From Holophagaceae bacterium (GTDB taxonomy: Bacteria; Acidobacteriota; Holophagae; Holophagales; Holophagaceae), in contig JANYLR010000031.1 of the NCBI GenBank assembly GCA_025363715.1, forward strand, positions 1 to 64,000: 64,000 bases of DNA. The letters run 5' to 3'. The position numbers and the translations under genes are program-made. Positions 51,914 through 61,016 of this stretch are shown here, in pieces; position 1 is the first letter of the stretch; each line of letters starts with the position of its first letter. The notes below the pieces were generated by a model that saw nothing but the letters and a program-made list of their open reading frames with translations, was not told where the DNA came from and made no database searches.

Positions 51914-52455
51914 AAGCTAGGGAGGGCCAGCAGCGTGAAGAGCGTGCTGGTCACAAGACCACCCACCATGGCGATGGCCAGGGGCCGCTCCAATTCGGAC
52001 CCTCCGAACCCGAACAGCATCGGCATCAGGCCGAGAATGGCGGCTCCGGCAGTCATCAGCTTGGGGCGCACGCGGCCCAGACTGGCTTCCCGCAGGGCGG
52101 CCTCGAAGGGGAGGCCCTTGGCCATCAGGTCCTTGGCCTGGGTGATGAGGACCAGGCTGTTCTGCACCGCCACGCCGAAGAGGCCGATCATCCCCACGAT
52201 GGAGCTGATGTTCCAGGTCTCCCCGGCCAACCACAAAGCGAAGAGCGCGCCTGCGAAGGCGTCAGGCAGGGTGGCGAGCACCACCAGCACCTCCCGCCAA
52301 GTCTTCAACGCAATGTAAAGCAGACCTACCACTAGCGTCAGGGCGGCCAGAATGGCGAGGCCCAAGCGACGCTGGGTCTCCCTGGCCTCCTCGATCTTCC
52401 CGCCCAGCTTGAGGAAGGCCCCTTCGGGGAGCCTCGGGGACGCCGAGGTGGCCAT
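51877..52455 (-). pseudogene. C-terminal fragment of an RND efflux pump (CusA/AcrB type)
   Basis: Only the last ~185 residues of a ~1040-residue pump remain: LPEGAFLKLGGKIEEARETQRRL, then helices with ETWNISSIVGMIGLFGVAVQNSLVLITQAKDL (helix 10-11 region) and GRVRPKLMTAGAAILGLMPMLFGFG. The frame upstream of about 52434 is unrelated sequence. The nucleotide ends of this fragment and the TetR fragment overlap, showing a deletion or recombination junction at about 51880-51890. Confidence 0.8.
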
Positions 52456-52655
52456 CCAGGGGGACTGACGGGGGGTGGCACCAGCCTGTCCGTCCACGTC
52501 TGAGCCCAGTCCTGGAGCACCACCCCAGGTGGCGTGCGTCCCGGAACCGCCCCACAAATACACCACAACGGGCGGGTCTCGGGGGTCAAACAAAGAACTT
52601 ACGAGCACCCAGGAGCACCGAAATGCACCCAGTTGCACTCGTGGTTCTGAATATG

Positions 52656-52689
52656 AAAAAGCCCCGGAGACTGAGCATCTACGGGGCTT
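52656..52689 (-). terminator. Terminator after tRNA-His
   Basis: On the minus strand AAGCCCCG pairs with CGGGGCTT around a 15-base loop and is followed by TTTTTC, just 7 bases after the tRNA. Confidence 0.8.
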
Positions 52690-52695
52690 CTGTTC

Positions 52696-52773
52696 TGGGG
52701 CGGCTGATGGGGCTCGAACCCACGACATCTGGAATCACAATCCAGTACTCTAACCAACTGAGCTACAGCCGCC
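52696..52773 (-). tRNA. tRNA-His (anticodon GTG)
   Basis: 78 bases including the extra 5' G (position -1) and encoded CCA. The acceptor GGCGGCTG pairs with CAGCCGCC, the anticodon loop TTGTGAT gives GTG, and the T-arm is GTGGGTTCGAGCCCCAT. Decayed efflux genes lie on its 3' side, as expected for an old integration site. Confidence 0.97.
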
Positions 52774-52880
52774 GTCGGACCATTCAGACTATCCTGGGCG
52801 GCCCAGGAAGGCCAGCGGGAACCTTCTAGGGACTGCAATCATCGAAGTCATGCCGGACAGCCGGTCGAGTGAGGGGTTTC

Positions 52881-54386
52881 ATGAATCGTCAGGTCAAACA
52901 GGTTCTGGGGTTGTCGGCCTTCGCGGCCGGGTGCATGGCTCTTGGGATGGGGCTGAGCCACGGGTGGCAGGCGGCGGCCCAGGAGGAAAAGCCGGTGGTG
53001 GTGGAGGCCAAGGGGCTGGATCGGCTGCCGCCCATCGCAGAGGTGGCCGAAAAGCTGAATCCCACGGTGGTATCCATCACGAACACCAGCTTCGTGAAGA
53101 ACCGCCGGGGCTTCGAGCATCCCCAGGTGGGTGGCCAGGACTTTTTCGACTTCTTCTTCGGCCCTGGCGGGCCCCAGCAGCGCCGGAGCCCACGGGGTGG
53201 CGAGGATGAGCAGCGGGCCGTGTCCGGTGGCTCGGGCGTGATCATCTCCCCCAATGGTGAGATCCTCACGAACTACCACGTCATCGCCAGCATGGGCGGG
53301 TCTGACAATGCCCTGGAGGTGAAGACCACCGATGGGAAGACCTTCAAGGCCACCGTGCTGGGCAAGGACAAGGAGCTGGACATCGCGCTCATCAAGATCG
53401 ACGCGAGCCACATGCCTCACGCCAAGCTGGGCGATTCAGATTCCCTGCGCATCGGTGAGTGGGTGGTGGCCATCGGCAACCCTCTGGGCCTGGAGCACAC
53501 GGTCACCCAGGGCATCATCAGCGCCAAGGGCCGCAAGCTCGATACAGGGGTCAGCTCGTTCCTCCAGACGGATGCCGCCATCAACCGAGGCAACTCTGGC
53601 GGACCGCTGCTGAATCTGCGGGGCGAGGTGGTGGGCATCAACACCGCCATCAATCCCGCCGGGCAGAACATCGGCTTCGCCGTGCCCATCAGCCAGGTGA
53701 ACCGCATCCTCAAGGATCTGCGCAGCGGCAAGCCCGTGAGCCGCGGCTACCTGGGCATCGGCCCCGCGGAGCTGGACCAGGCCTACCAGGACGCCCTGGG
53801 CGTCAAGGCGGGCGTGGTGGTCAGCACCGTGGAGAAAGGGCAGGCCGCCGAGAAGGCCGGCCTGCAGCGACTGGATGTCATCACGGCCCTGGACGGACAG
53901 CCCGTGAAGAGCCCCGACGAGGTGGTGGCGGTGGTGTCCAGCCGACGCGCCGGGGACACCCTGAAGCTGACCGTCTTCCGGGATGGCAAGACCCTCAACC
54001 TCACCGCCACCCTGGGGGATCGCAAGGCCCTCGAGGCCCAGCGTCGCCGCGAAGCCGGTGAAGAGCCCGAGGATGAGCCCGCCCAAAAGCCCCAGGGCGA
54101 TCAGAAGAGCCTCAACCTCGAAAAGACCTATGGCTTCACCGTGGAGCCCGCGGATGCCAAGAACCGTCTCAAGGGCGTGGTGGTGACTTCGGTGGATCCC
54201 CGCTCCCCTGCCGCGGATCGGGGCCTGGCCCCAGGCATGGTTATCACCGAGGTGGGCCGCCAGCCGGTGAACAACCTGGCCGAGTTCAGCGCCCAGGTGA
54301 AGAAGGCCGGGGGTCGCACCCTCCTGCTTTACATCCAATCGCCCAACGGCAGTCAGAAGATCACCCTGCCCGTCCCGCCCCGGTAA
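52881..54386 (+). CDS. HtrA/DegP-family periplasmic serine protease
   Basis: Envelope quality-control protease of 501 residues. The signal/anchor (about 6-30) is followed by a trypsin-like domain with the triad His in TNYHVIA, Asp in ELDIALIKI and Ser in NRGNSGGPL, then two PDZ domains (about 265-350 and 400-495). A charged Glu/Pro-rich linker separates the PDZ domains. Ribosome site GAGGGG precedes ATG 52881; the in-frame GTG at 52869 is less likely. A strong hairpin follows. Confidence 0.94.
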   Translation: MNRQVKQVLGLSAFAAGCMALGMGLSHGWQAAAQEEKPVVVEAKGLDRLPPIAEVAEKLNPTVVSITNTSFVKNRRGFEHPQVGGQDFFDFFFGPGGPQQRRSPRGGEDEQRAVSGGSGVIISPNGEILTNYHVIASMGGSDNALEVKTTDGKTFKATVLGKDKELDIALIKIDASHMPHAKLGDSDSLRIGEWVVAIGNPLGLEHTVTQGIISAKGRKLDTGVSSFLQTDAAINRGNSGGPLLNLRGEVVGINTAINPAGQNIGFAVPISQVNRILKDLRSGKPVSRGYLGIGPAELDQAYQDALGVKAGVVVSTVEKGQAAEKAGLQRLDVITALDGQPVKSPDEVVAVVSSRRAGDTLKLTVFRDGKTLNLTATLGDRKALEAQRRREAGEEPEDEPAQKPQGDQKSLNLEKTYGFTVEPADAKNRLKGVVVTSVDPRSPAADRGLAPGMVITEVGRQPVNNLAEFSAQVKKAGGRTLLLYIQSPNGSQKITLPVPPR

Positions 54387-54413
54387 AGGTCACCCTGGAC
54401 GGAGCCGATGCAC

Positions 54414-54449
54414 ATGGAGGGAGCCCCGGTAATCCAGGGCTCCCTCCAT
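54414..54449 (+). terminator. Hairpin after the HtrA gene
   Basis: Perfect 13-base-pair stem ATGGAGGGAGCCC / GGGCTCCCTCCAT (54414-54426 and 54437-54449) with a 10-base loop, 27 bases after the stop codon. No T run; a transcript-end or stabilising hairpin. Confidence 0.6.
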
Positions 54450-54467
54450 ACCGTTCAGCGGCGAAAT

Positions 54468-54504
54468 AGGCGCAGGCATTCCAATTAGCCCGGCAGGCTC
54501 CTAG
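54468..54504 (+). repeat. End fragment of the structured dispersed element
   Basis: The segment GCATTCCAATTA followed by AGGCTCCTAGAC matches the right end of the element at 34742-35018 (GCATTCCAATTA and AGGCTCCTAGAC there too), with the 6-8 bases between them changed. No left half or core is present here. Confidence 0.55.
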
Positions 54505-54537
54505 ACTCGAAGATTCAACCTAGGCTAAGGATCAACC

Positions 54538-56292
54538 ATGGGCCAACGCCTCCTCCTCGTGGACAGCGACCGGAGCTTCCTGAAGGAGCATCAGGTCAGC
54601 CTCGAAGCGGCCTTTGATCTCGAGGTGGTTGGGTCGCCGGAAGGGGTGATCGCCAGACTGGAAAGTGGAGCCTTTGCCGCAGTCTTCATTTCCGTGGAGG
54701 TGGCTGACAACAAGGGCTATGCCCTCTGTTCCACCATCCGGAAGAATTCGAAGCTGGACGCGGTGAAGATCGTGCTCATCAGCGCCAAGGCCACGGAGGA
54801 AGAGTACCGGCGCCACAGGAGCCTGAAGGGCAAGGCTGACCTCTACCTCCACAAGCCCATCGCCCCCAGCGCCCTGGTGGCCGGGCTCACGCCCCTGGTG
54901 CCGGTGCGGGTCCTGGATCCCGACAACCCCCTTGGCGAACTGGTGGATACGGAACTGGGTGACGACTGGCTGGACAACCTCAAGGGCGCCCTGGACGGCC
55001 CCGCCGCGAGTGGTCCCATGACCGCCGCACAGATGTTCGGAACGCCCCCCCCCTCGCCAGTCCAAACCACTAACCTGGATGCCACGGTGGATCGGAGCGC
55101 CGATGTGCCCCACGATTCCCGGCACGTGCGGCTCCTGGAGGACCAGGTCGCGACCCTGCATGAGGAACTGCGGGTCCGGGACCAGCGCCTGGCGGCTGCG
55201 GAGCAACGCATCCAGGCGGCCGAATCCGAAGCGCTGCAGGTCCAACGGCAAATGAATTCCGTGACTCTGAATCTGGACGAACTCGAGCGGAGCAATCGCG
55301 AATCGGAAACCCTCAAGGCGCGCCTCGCCGAGACCGAGGCGGCCCTGCGCAGCCTGGAGGAAAGCCGCGGCCGCGATGGCGAAACGGTCGAGTCCATGAA
55401 GGCCCAACTGAAGGAGGCTCTCACCGAGCGCACAGACCTCATCCAGCAGGTAGAGACCCTGAACCAGCAGGTCGGCGACAAAGCCCAGCGGGCCATCGAG
55501 CTCCTCAAGGACCGGGACCGGCTCATGCGCGAACTGATGGACCTGGAGCCGTTCAAGGCCAAAGCCCAGGACCTGGAGAGCGCCCTGGCCGCGAAAACCG
55601 ACGCCCTGGCGGCCAAGCAGGAAGAACTGGAGACCGTGCTCGTCGGGAAGTTGGAAGTCCTGACCACCAAGCAGCAGGAGCTGGAAGATTCCCAGCGGGC
55701 CCAGGCTCAGCTGAACGCCACCCTCGAAAGCCTGGTGGAGCAGCACACCAGCCTGGAAGGCATCCATCAGGTGGCCCTCTTGGAAGTGGCCGGGTTCAAG
55801 GAGAGGGCCCATACCTATCAGCTGGAGATCGCGGGGCTGGAAGCCACCATGCGCGGCCAGGGCCGGGATCTGGCGGAGCTGGGCACCCAGCTGCGCCAGC
55901 GCGAAGGCGAGCTGGAAGCTTGCCAGACGCAGATCCTTGAGCGGGACCAGCAGCTGCTGGCCAAGCAGGAAATCATCCAGCAGCATGAGGAAGAACTCAC
56001 CCATCTGATGGTCCAGTTCACCACCATCCAGCAGGATCTGGACGCGGCCAAGATCCAGCACGAAGGCGAACGGCTCGAGCTGATGAATGGCCTGGATCAG
56101 AAGGATTCGGAGATCATGCGCCTGAACCGCACCCTGGCCGACCACCAGGAAGCCCACAGCCTGCTGGAGCGGGAAAAGCAGGCCGTCCACGGCCAGCTCT
56201 CCGAACACCGGGACCGGCTGCAGAACCTCGACGGCCTCCTGAAGGAGATCCAGGACAAGCTCCGCCGCGGCTCTGACCTAGCCCGAGGTTAG
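54538..56292 (+). CDS. FrzS-like protein: pseudo-receiver plus long coiled coil
   Basis: 584 residues. The N-terminal receiver fold (1-125: LLLVDSDRSFLKEH...NKGYALCSTIRKNSKLDAVKIVLISA...ADLYLHKPIAP) has Ser/Val where the phospho-Asp should be (VFISVEVADNKGYA), so it is a pseudo-receiver. A linker (about 130-195) leads to about 390 residues of nearly continuous coiled coil. This is the layout of FrzS of Myxococcus xanthus, which marks the leading pole and controls type IV pilus reversals, and the receiver sequence resembles FrzS by eye. No motility gene is adjacent. The element fragment at 54468 lies just upstream. Confidence 0.75.
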   Translation: MGQRLLLVDSDRSFLKEHQVSLEAAFDLEVVGSPEGVIARLESGAFAAVFISVEVADNKGYALCSTIRKNSKLDAVKIVLISAKATEEEYRRHRSLKGKADLYLHKPIAPSALVAGLTPLVPVRVLDPDNPLGELVDTELGDDWLDNLKGALDGPAASGPMTAAQMFGTPPPSPVQTTNLDATVDRSADVPHDSRHVRLLEDQVATLHEELRVRDQRLAAAEQRIQAAESEALQVQRQMNSVTLNLDELERSNRESETLKARLAETEAALRSLEESRGRDGETVESMKAQLKEALTERTDLIQQVETLNQQVGDKAQRAIELLKDRDRLMRELMDLEPFKAKAQDLESALAAKTDALAAKQEELETVLVGKLEVLTTKQQELEDSQRAQAQLNATLESLVEQHTSLEGIHQVALLEVAGFKERAHTYQLEIAGLEATMRGQGRDLAELGTQLRQREGELEACQTQILERDQQLLAKQEIIQQHEEELTHLMVQFTTIQQDLDAAKIQHEGERLELMNGLDQKDSEIMRLNRTLADHQEAHSLLEREKQAVHGQLSEHRDRLQNLDGLLKEIQDKLRRGSDLARG

Positions 56293-56297
56293 CCCCC

Positions 56298-57617
56298 GTG
56301 ACACTCGCCGCGGCCCTCATCTGCGCCGCCCTCATCTTCCTCAGCGCCTTTTTCGTGTTGGCCGAATTCGCCGCGGTGCGGGTCCGGGAAACCCAGCTGG
56401 AGGCGCTGGTCGAAGGGGATCCCCGCGCCCGCCGGGCCATCGAGGTTCATCGCGGTCTCTCCCATCACCTGTCGGCCATCCAGGCGGGCATCGTGCTCTG
56501 CGCCCTGGCCCTGGGCGCCGTGGGCGAGGAGATGTTCAGCCACGCCTTCCGGGGCTTCTTCGGCCACCTGCCCTGGCCCGCCCTGGTCATTCCTCTCAGC
56601 ACCGGCCTGGCCCTCCTGGTGATGACGACCTTGCATGTGGTGCTGGCTGAGCTGGTGCCTCGGAGCCTGGCCATCCGTTCCGCCCAGGTCTGGGCGCTGC
56701 GCACGGCCACGCCCCTGCTGGCCTGGTCCCGCTTGGTGCGGCCCCTCACCTGGGGCCTCACCCAGCTGAGCCACCTGGTGCTGCGGATCTTCGGCGTGCA
56801 TCCCGAGGCGGACGCGGAGGACCTGCTGCCTTCCGAAGCGGAGTTCCGCCGGATGCTGGAGCGGAGCCAAGCCCAGGGCCACCTGGAGTTGGACCGGAAA
56901 GAGCTCATCGAGAACCTCTTCGATTTCAGCCGGCGGATGGTGAAGGAGATCGCCGTGCCCCGGGCCCAGGTGGTCTGCTTCGACCTGACCCGCAGCCTAG
57001 CAGACAACCTTCAGCTGGCCCGCACCACCCCCCACACCCGCATCCCCCTGGTGGAGGGCGATCTCGACCGGGTGGTGGGCGTCATTCACCTCAAGGAGCT
57101 GCTCTGGGCCATGCAGGACCAGGAGGGTCCGGTGGATCTGCGCGGGTTGGCCCGGCCCGCCTTCTTCGTGCCCGAAATGAAGCCCATTCAGGGCCTCCTG
57201 CTCGAATTCCAGCAGCGTAAGCAGCACCTCGCTTTGGTGGTGAATGAGCACGGTGGGGTGGATGGGCTAGTGACCCTGGAGGACGTGCTGGAAGAGCTGG
57301 TAGGCGAGATCCAGGACGAGTTCGACCGGGAGGCCATCCAGCTGCGGCGCACCCGCGGTGGCGCCTGGCTGGCCCAGGGCGACGTCATGCTCGAGCAGCT
57401 GGTGGATCACTTGGCCTTGAATCTGGAGACCGAAGCCGGTTCCGTCAGCCTCGGCGGATTCTTCCAGGAACAGCTGGGCCGGGTCCTCCGCCCTGGCGAC
57501 GAGCTGCGCCTCCAGGGCTGGCGCATCCGCGTGCTATCCATGCGCGGCCTGGCCCCGGGGCAGTTCCTGCTCAAGCCCCTGCCGCCCCCGGCGGAACCGG
57601 ACGAGGTCCGTGGCTGA
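56298..57617 (+). CDS. CNNM/CorC-type transporter-associated protein (DUF21-CBS-CorC)
   Basis: Membrane protein of 439 residues. A four-helix DUF21 domain (about 1-175) is followed by a CBS pair (about 210-330; HTRIPLVEGDLDRVVGVIHLKELL, LVVNEHGGVDGLVTLEDVLEELVGEI) and a C-terminal CorC/HlyC domain. Family members help Mg2+ or Co2+ efflux. Start is GTG 56298, five bases after the FrzS-like stop. Confidence 0.9.
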   Translation: MTLAAALICAALIFLSAFFVLAEFAAVRVRETQLEALVEGDPRARRAIEVHRGLSHHLSAIQAGIVLCALALGAVGEEMFSHAFRGFFGHLPWPALVIPLSTGLALLVMTTLHVVLAELVPRSLAIRSAQVWALRTATPLLAWSRLVRPLTWGLTQLSHLVLRIFGVHPEADAEDLLPSEAEFRRMLERSQAQGHLELDRKELIENLFDFSRRMVKEIAVPRAQVVCFDLTRSLADNLQLARTTPHTRIPLVEGDLDRVVGVIHLKELLWAMQDQEGPVDLRGLARPAFFVPEMKPIQGLLLEFQQRKQHLALVVNEHGGVDGLVTLEDVLEELVGEIQDEFDREAIQLRRTRGGAWLAQGDVMLEQLVDHLALNLETEAGSVSLGGFFQEQLGRVLRPGDELRLQGWRIRVLSMRGLAPGQFLLKPLPPPAEPDEVRG

Positions 57618-58440
57618 GCCTCTGGAGGGATTCCTGCTCGCCGCGGGCCTGGGCCTGCGCATGGGGTCCCTGAGCCAGTGCCTGCCCAAGCCTGCCTGGA
57701 CCCTCCGGGGGCGGCCCCTCCTGCAGTGGGGGGCCGAGGCCCTGCTGGCCCACGGCATCCATGGCATCGGCTGCAACGCCCATCTGCTGCCGGAGCGGCT
57801 CCGCGCCGTGGCGGGCGGACTCGAGGTCTTCGAAGAGCCCCGACTGCTGGGCAGCGCGGGGGGGGTGCTCCATGCCCGGGGCCGGGTGACGTCGGAGCTG
57901 CTCACCTGGAACGCGGACGTCTGGGCCGAGGCCGTGCCCTTCGATCGTCTGAGGACGGCCCACCGGCTGGCTCGGGCCACCCTGAGCTGGCTGCTCATCC
58001 CCCATCCCGGGGGTGACTGGAATCCCGTGTGGATGGATGGGCAGGACCATGTGCTGCCCAAGGGGGTGGCGGGGCCGCAGGGACCCTTCCATTTCACCGG
58101 CGCCGCCGCCTGGTCCCCGGAGGCCCTGGACCTGCTGCCCGAGGGGCCCAGCGAGGTGAACGAGCTGCGGCCGCGGTTGCCGTTCCATATGGGCGTGGTG
58201 GTGGAGCCCTTCCTCTGGCGGGAGGTGGGTAGCGCCGACGCCCTCATCCAGGTCGCCGCCGAGCTGGCGCCGGAGGAGGAAGGGCGCGTTCCCGGCTGCT
58301 ATGTTCATCCCACCACCCGGCCCGGAGGCAGGTTCACCCGCTGCGTCCTGGGCCCAGGAGCCGCGCCTCCGCCCGCCGTCACCGATGCCGACGCGCTGTG
58401 GTTCGAGGAACGGGGCAACCAGGTGCGGCTGGGCCTGTAG
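57610..58440 (+). CDS. MurU-like nucleotidyltransferase
   Basis: 276-residue sugar-phosphate nucleotidyltransferase. LLAAGLGLRMGSLSQCLPKPAWTLRGRPLLQW is the nucleotide-binding signature (G-x-G-x-R-M with the PKP motif), and LTWNADVW provides the metal-binding Asp. MurU makes UDP-MurNAc from MurNAc-1-phosphate. The nearby kinase of the AmgK type supports this role in peptidoglycan recycling. The GTG start overlaps the corC-like stop by 8 bases. Confidence 0.78.
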   Translation: MAEPLEGFLLAAGLGLRMGSLSQCLPKPAWTLRGRPLLQWGAEALLAHGIHGIGCNAHLLPERLRAVAGGLEVFEEPRLLGSAGGVLHARGRVTSELLTWNADVWAEAVPFDRLRTAHRLARATLSWLLIPHPGGDWNPVWMDGQDHVLPKGVAGPQGPFHFTGAAAWSPEALDLLPEGPSEVNELRPRLPFHMGVVVEPFLWREVGSADALIQVAAELAPEEEGRVPGCYVHPTTRPGGRFTRCVLGPGAAPPPAVTDADALWFEERGNQVRLGL

Positions 58441-58473
58441 TCGGGATTTAAGGACATGCAGCCGGAAATGAAT

Positions 58474-58620
58474 GGAGATGGGCGGAGATGGGGCCGTTCA
58501 GGTGTGAGCATGGGCTCTATCCAGGGGGCACCTTTGCGGCGCTTTCGGGGCGCTGCTGCGGTGGGCCCATGCGGATACGGCCTCACCCTGCTTTATCCCC
58601 GTTCATCTCCGTCCATCTCC
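58474..58620. repeat. Inverted repeat with GGAGATGG-type tandem motif
   Basis: Arms 58474-58490 and 58604-58620 are inverted copies of 17 bases with one mismatch, each built from two GGAGATG units, around a 113-base spacer. The pair fills the gap between the MurU-like and AmgK-like genes. No gene is supported inside. Confidence 0.6.
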
Positions 58621-58683
58621 GGCCAAAAGGCGGTTCCCAGGTTCCTCCATGGCTCAACACCCTTCCGGGAGTACCCTGGTCGG

Positions 58684-59664
58684 ATGGACCCCCGTCTCGC
58701 GCGCGCCCTGGAGCGCTGGCAAGTGTCGGAGCCCCGCGCTCTGGCGGGGGACGCCGGGGCCCGCGAGTACTTCCGGGTGGGCCATCCCCAGCTGGGCACG
58801 GCCCTAGTGGTGCTGCATCCCCTGGACACACCCGAGAAGACCGACGACAGCTACTTCGAGTTCCGGGCCATCCAGGCCTACCTGGATCCCCTGTTGCGGG
58901 TGCCCACCATCATCCAAAGCGATGACGAGGACCGCTGCCTGCTGGTGGAGGACTTGGGGGACACCACCCTGGAACGTCGCCTAGTGGAGCATCCCGAGGA
59001 GGAGCTGGCCTGGGCCCAGCGGGCCGGCTGGCTGCTGACCACCCTCGCCGGACCCCTGACCTTGGGCGCGCCAGGCCACACGTTCTTCATGAGTCGCGCC
59101 TTCGACCTGCCCAAGTTCGAGTTCGAGTGGGCGTACTGCCGCACCAATTTCTTCGAAGATTTCCTGCAGAAGGAACCCCCGCGCTGGCTGGATCGGATGA
59201 TGGGGGAAGTCCACGCCAGCCTGGAGACCCGGGCCCACTTCTTCGTCCACCGCGACTTCCATGTGCGCAACCTCATGGTGCACGGCGACCGCCTGGTGGC
59301 CATCGACTTCCAGGACGCCCGCCGAGGCGCTGCCACCTACGACCTGGCCAGCCTGCTCTACGACGCCTACTGGGACTGGTCCAGGGAGGCCGGTCGCGCC
59401 CTGCTGGCGCCCCTCCAGGCCGAGCTGGGCTGGAACCATGAGGCCCTGCTCGAAGAGCTGAACCTCAGCGCCCTGCAGCGCAGCCTCAAGGCCCTGGGCA
59501 CCTTCGGCTTCCAGCTCGTGCACCGCCGCAAGGCCCACTTCGCCCCCGCCGTGCCTAGAACCCTGCGCCACCTCCGCAGCCACTTCCAGCGCATGAACCA
59601 CCAGGATGGAGTACTTGCCAGTGAGCACCTGCTGAGGCTCGCGGAGGATCGCCTGCTGAAGTAG
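58684..59664 (+). CDS. AmgK-like sugar kinase (aminoglycoside phosphotransferase fold)
   Basis: 326-residue kinase-like protein. Catalytic-loop FVHRDFHVRNLMVHG and the metal-binding DFQDARRGAATYDLASLLYD are typical. AmgK phosphorylates the anomeric OH of MurNAc and GlcNAc. Together with the MurU-like gene upstream it would form the anabolic recycling route that bypasses de novo MurNAc synthesis. ATG 58684 gives the family length. The open frame upstream runs through the inverted repeat and is not coding. Confidence 0.8.
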   Translation: MDPRLARALERWQVSEPRALAGDAGAREYFRVGHPQLGTALVVLHPLDTPEKTDDSYFEFRAIQAYLDPLLRVPTIIQSDDEDRCLLVEDLGDTTLERRLVEHPEEELAWAQRAGWLLTTLAGPLTLGAPGHTFFMSRAFDLPKFEFEWAYCRTNFFEDFLQKEPPRWLDRMMGEVHASLETRAHFFVHRDFHVRNLMVHGDRLVAIDFQDARRGAATYDLASLLYDAYWDWSREAGRALLAPLQAELGWNHEALLEELNLSALQRSLKALGTFGFQLVHRRKAHFAPAVPRTLRHLRSHFQRMNHQDGVLASEHLLRLAEDRLLK

Positions 59665-59804
59665 GGGGCCTGGGCGCGGTCGGCCGAGATTGATGAAACG
59701 AGATCGGGAGTAGGATGGGCGAATTCAGTTTTACCCGGTGAACCGAGATGTCATAAATCAGTTCGCCTGAACAATGGTCAGGCAGGCAACTTTTCGGAGT
59801 CAGA

Positions 59805-60365
59805 ATGCAAGCGCACTCGTCCGAAACTCTCGATGTCACCTTGAAACTCTGGGCTGTTGCTGGCCCCCTGTTGACGGCCGGTATTAGCACTTGGTGGGCG
59901 AGACGCAATCAAGTGAATGATCGAGATTTTATAAAGTCATCCGAGAACGAACAACAGATCCTCAAAAAAGCAGAGAAGGCTGAGGAACAGCGACAACAAC
60001 TGAATAGGGAGAAATACACAGAACTGAAAATGGCAATAGCAACCTTTATGGGTGCCACCTATGAATATGTTCGTCGGCAGACAGATCTCCATAATGATCC
60101 CAAACACGGGACCCTTGAGGCTGCAGCGAATGCCAATGATAAATTCATCTACAGTTGTCAGTTGGTGGTAGTGCTAGGCGACGAAAGCCTTGCTGATGCT
60201 GCGCTCTTGCTCTGGGATGCTTCCCTGAAAATTCCTCGTCCAGTCGCCGAAGCAAACTCACCGCAACACCAAGAAGATATGAAAAATTATCGGCTAGCTA
60301 GGACAAATTTTAATAAGATCGCACGTGAACACCTCATTTCCTTAGAAGCGGCGAGCCATGCCTAA
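59805..60365 (+). CDS. Membrane-anchored coiled-coil protein of unknown function
   Basis: 186 residues: a short hydrophobic segment (about 14-32), a charged coiled coil (about 45-75) and a helical C-terminal half. GGAG lies 8 bases before the ATG. Base composition is much lower in GC than the rest of the window, indicating acquired DNA. The TAA stop codon sits inside GCCTAAC, the start of a repeat that recurs at 61017, as in integron gene cassettes. Family not recognised. Confidence 0.68.
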   Translation: MQAHSSETLDVTLKLWAVAGPLLTAGISTWWARRNQVNDRDFIKSSENEQQILKKAEKAEEQRQQLNREKYTELKMAIATFMGATYEYVRRQTDLHNDPKHGTLEAAANANDKFIYSCQLVVVLGDESLADAALLLWDASLKIPRPVAEANSPQHQEDMKNYRLARTNFNKIAREHLISLEAASHA

Positions 60366-60434
60366 CCCTCCACTCAAGTTCGACCCCACCTGCATTGCCT
60401 ACCGTTTTTCTCAACTTCTCGCTATCTCGGCTCC
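60360..60434 (+). repeat. attC-like repeat, copy 1
   Basis: Starts GCCTAACCCTCCACTCAAG, fitting the integron attC left core RYYYAAC, and is similar without gaps to 61017-61091 over about 75 bases (roughly 80 percent by eye). A matching right core GTTRRRY is not found, so it is not a proven attC. Confidence 0.45.
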
Positions 60435-60523
60435 GCCCATCGCCTCGGTGTAGGCGTGGCCGCTTTGCTTCATTCGCTCGGCTGTGGCTGAAGGGCCCTG
60501 ACCCGAAACCAAAGGAGTTGCAC

Positions 60524-60961
60524 ATGAAGATCTATTCCGTCACTGCTTCTATCCTTGCAAGTGCGATCTCTGCCTCAGCACAAACCTATACCCCACCGAA
60601 TGGGTCGAAGTATTTAGTTAATGTGCAGGTCACCAGGACGGACACAGGAGACGAGGTTCATCTCAAGGTGACTCTCTCAGCCCCACCAGTTTCCGAATCT
60701 CTTCCGGTATGTAACCAGGCCTTTTTCTATGGTTGGATTGCTACAAACAAACAGAGGCTCACGATAACTCAAACCAAGGACGAAGATTCTCCATATGGAT
60801 TCAAGGCTGTGCGCCAAACTTTTTCGGCAGGGGAGAAAATTACGCTTGAGACTGATTTACCAAAGGCCTTTGTAGATGCTGTCGGTTCTCATTTGCATGC
60901 CGGCGTCGGTCTCGTCGGGGGCGCTTACTACCCGACCCAAAATTTGTTGGTTAAAAAATAA
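60524..60961 (+). CDS. Small secreted protein of unknown function
   Basis: 145 residues with a signal peptide (1-21, ending ISASAQ) and a beta-rich mature part with a single Cys in LPVCNQAF. AAAGGAG lies 6 bases before ATG 60524. Lower GC than surroundings. An in-frame extension to 60395 reads through the attC-like repeat and is not coding. No family recognised. Confidence 0.62.
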   Translation: MKIYSVTASILASAISASAQTYTPPNGSKYLVNVQVTRTDTGDEVHLKVTLSAPPVSESLPVCNQAFFYGWIATNKQRLTITQTKDEDSPYGFKAVRQTFSAGEKITLETDLPKAFVDAVGSHLHAGVGLVGGAYYPTQNLLVKK

Positions 60962-61016
60962 ATCTCATTTTTGGCTCGAATCGGCGACGAAAAACCTTTT
61001 CCCAAGGCGCCGCTGG

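Noticed and set aside
52640..52660. A weak resemblance to the inverted T-arm plus GAGTG box on the 3' side of tRNA-His
   Set aside because: Only a short imperfect match (GAACCACGAGTG on the minus strand) and none of the shared downstream blocks; could be chance.
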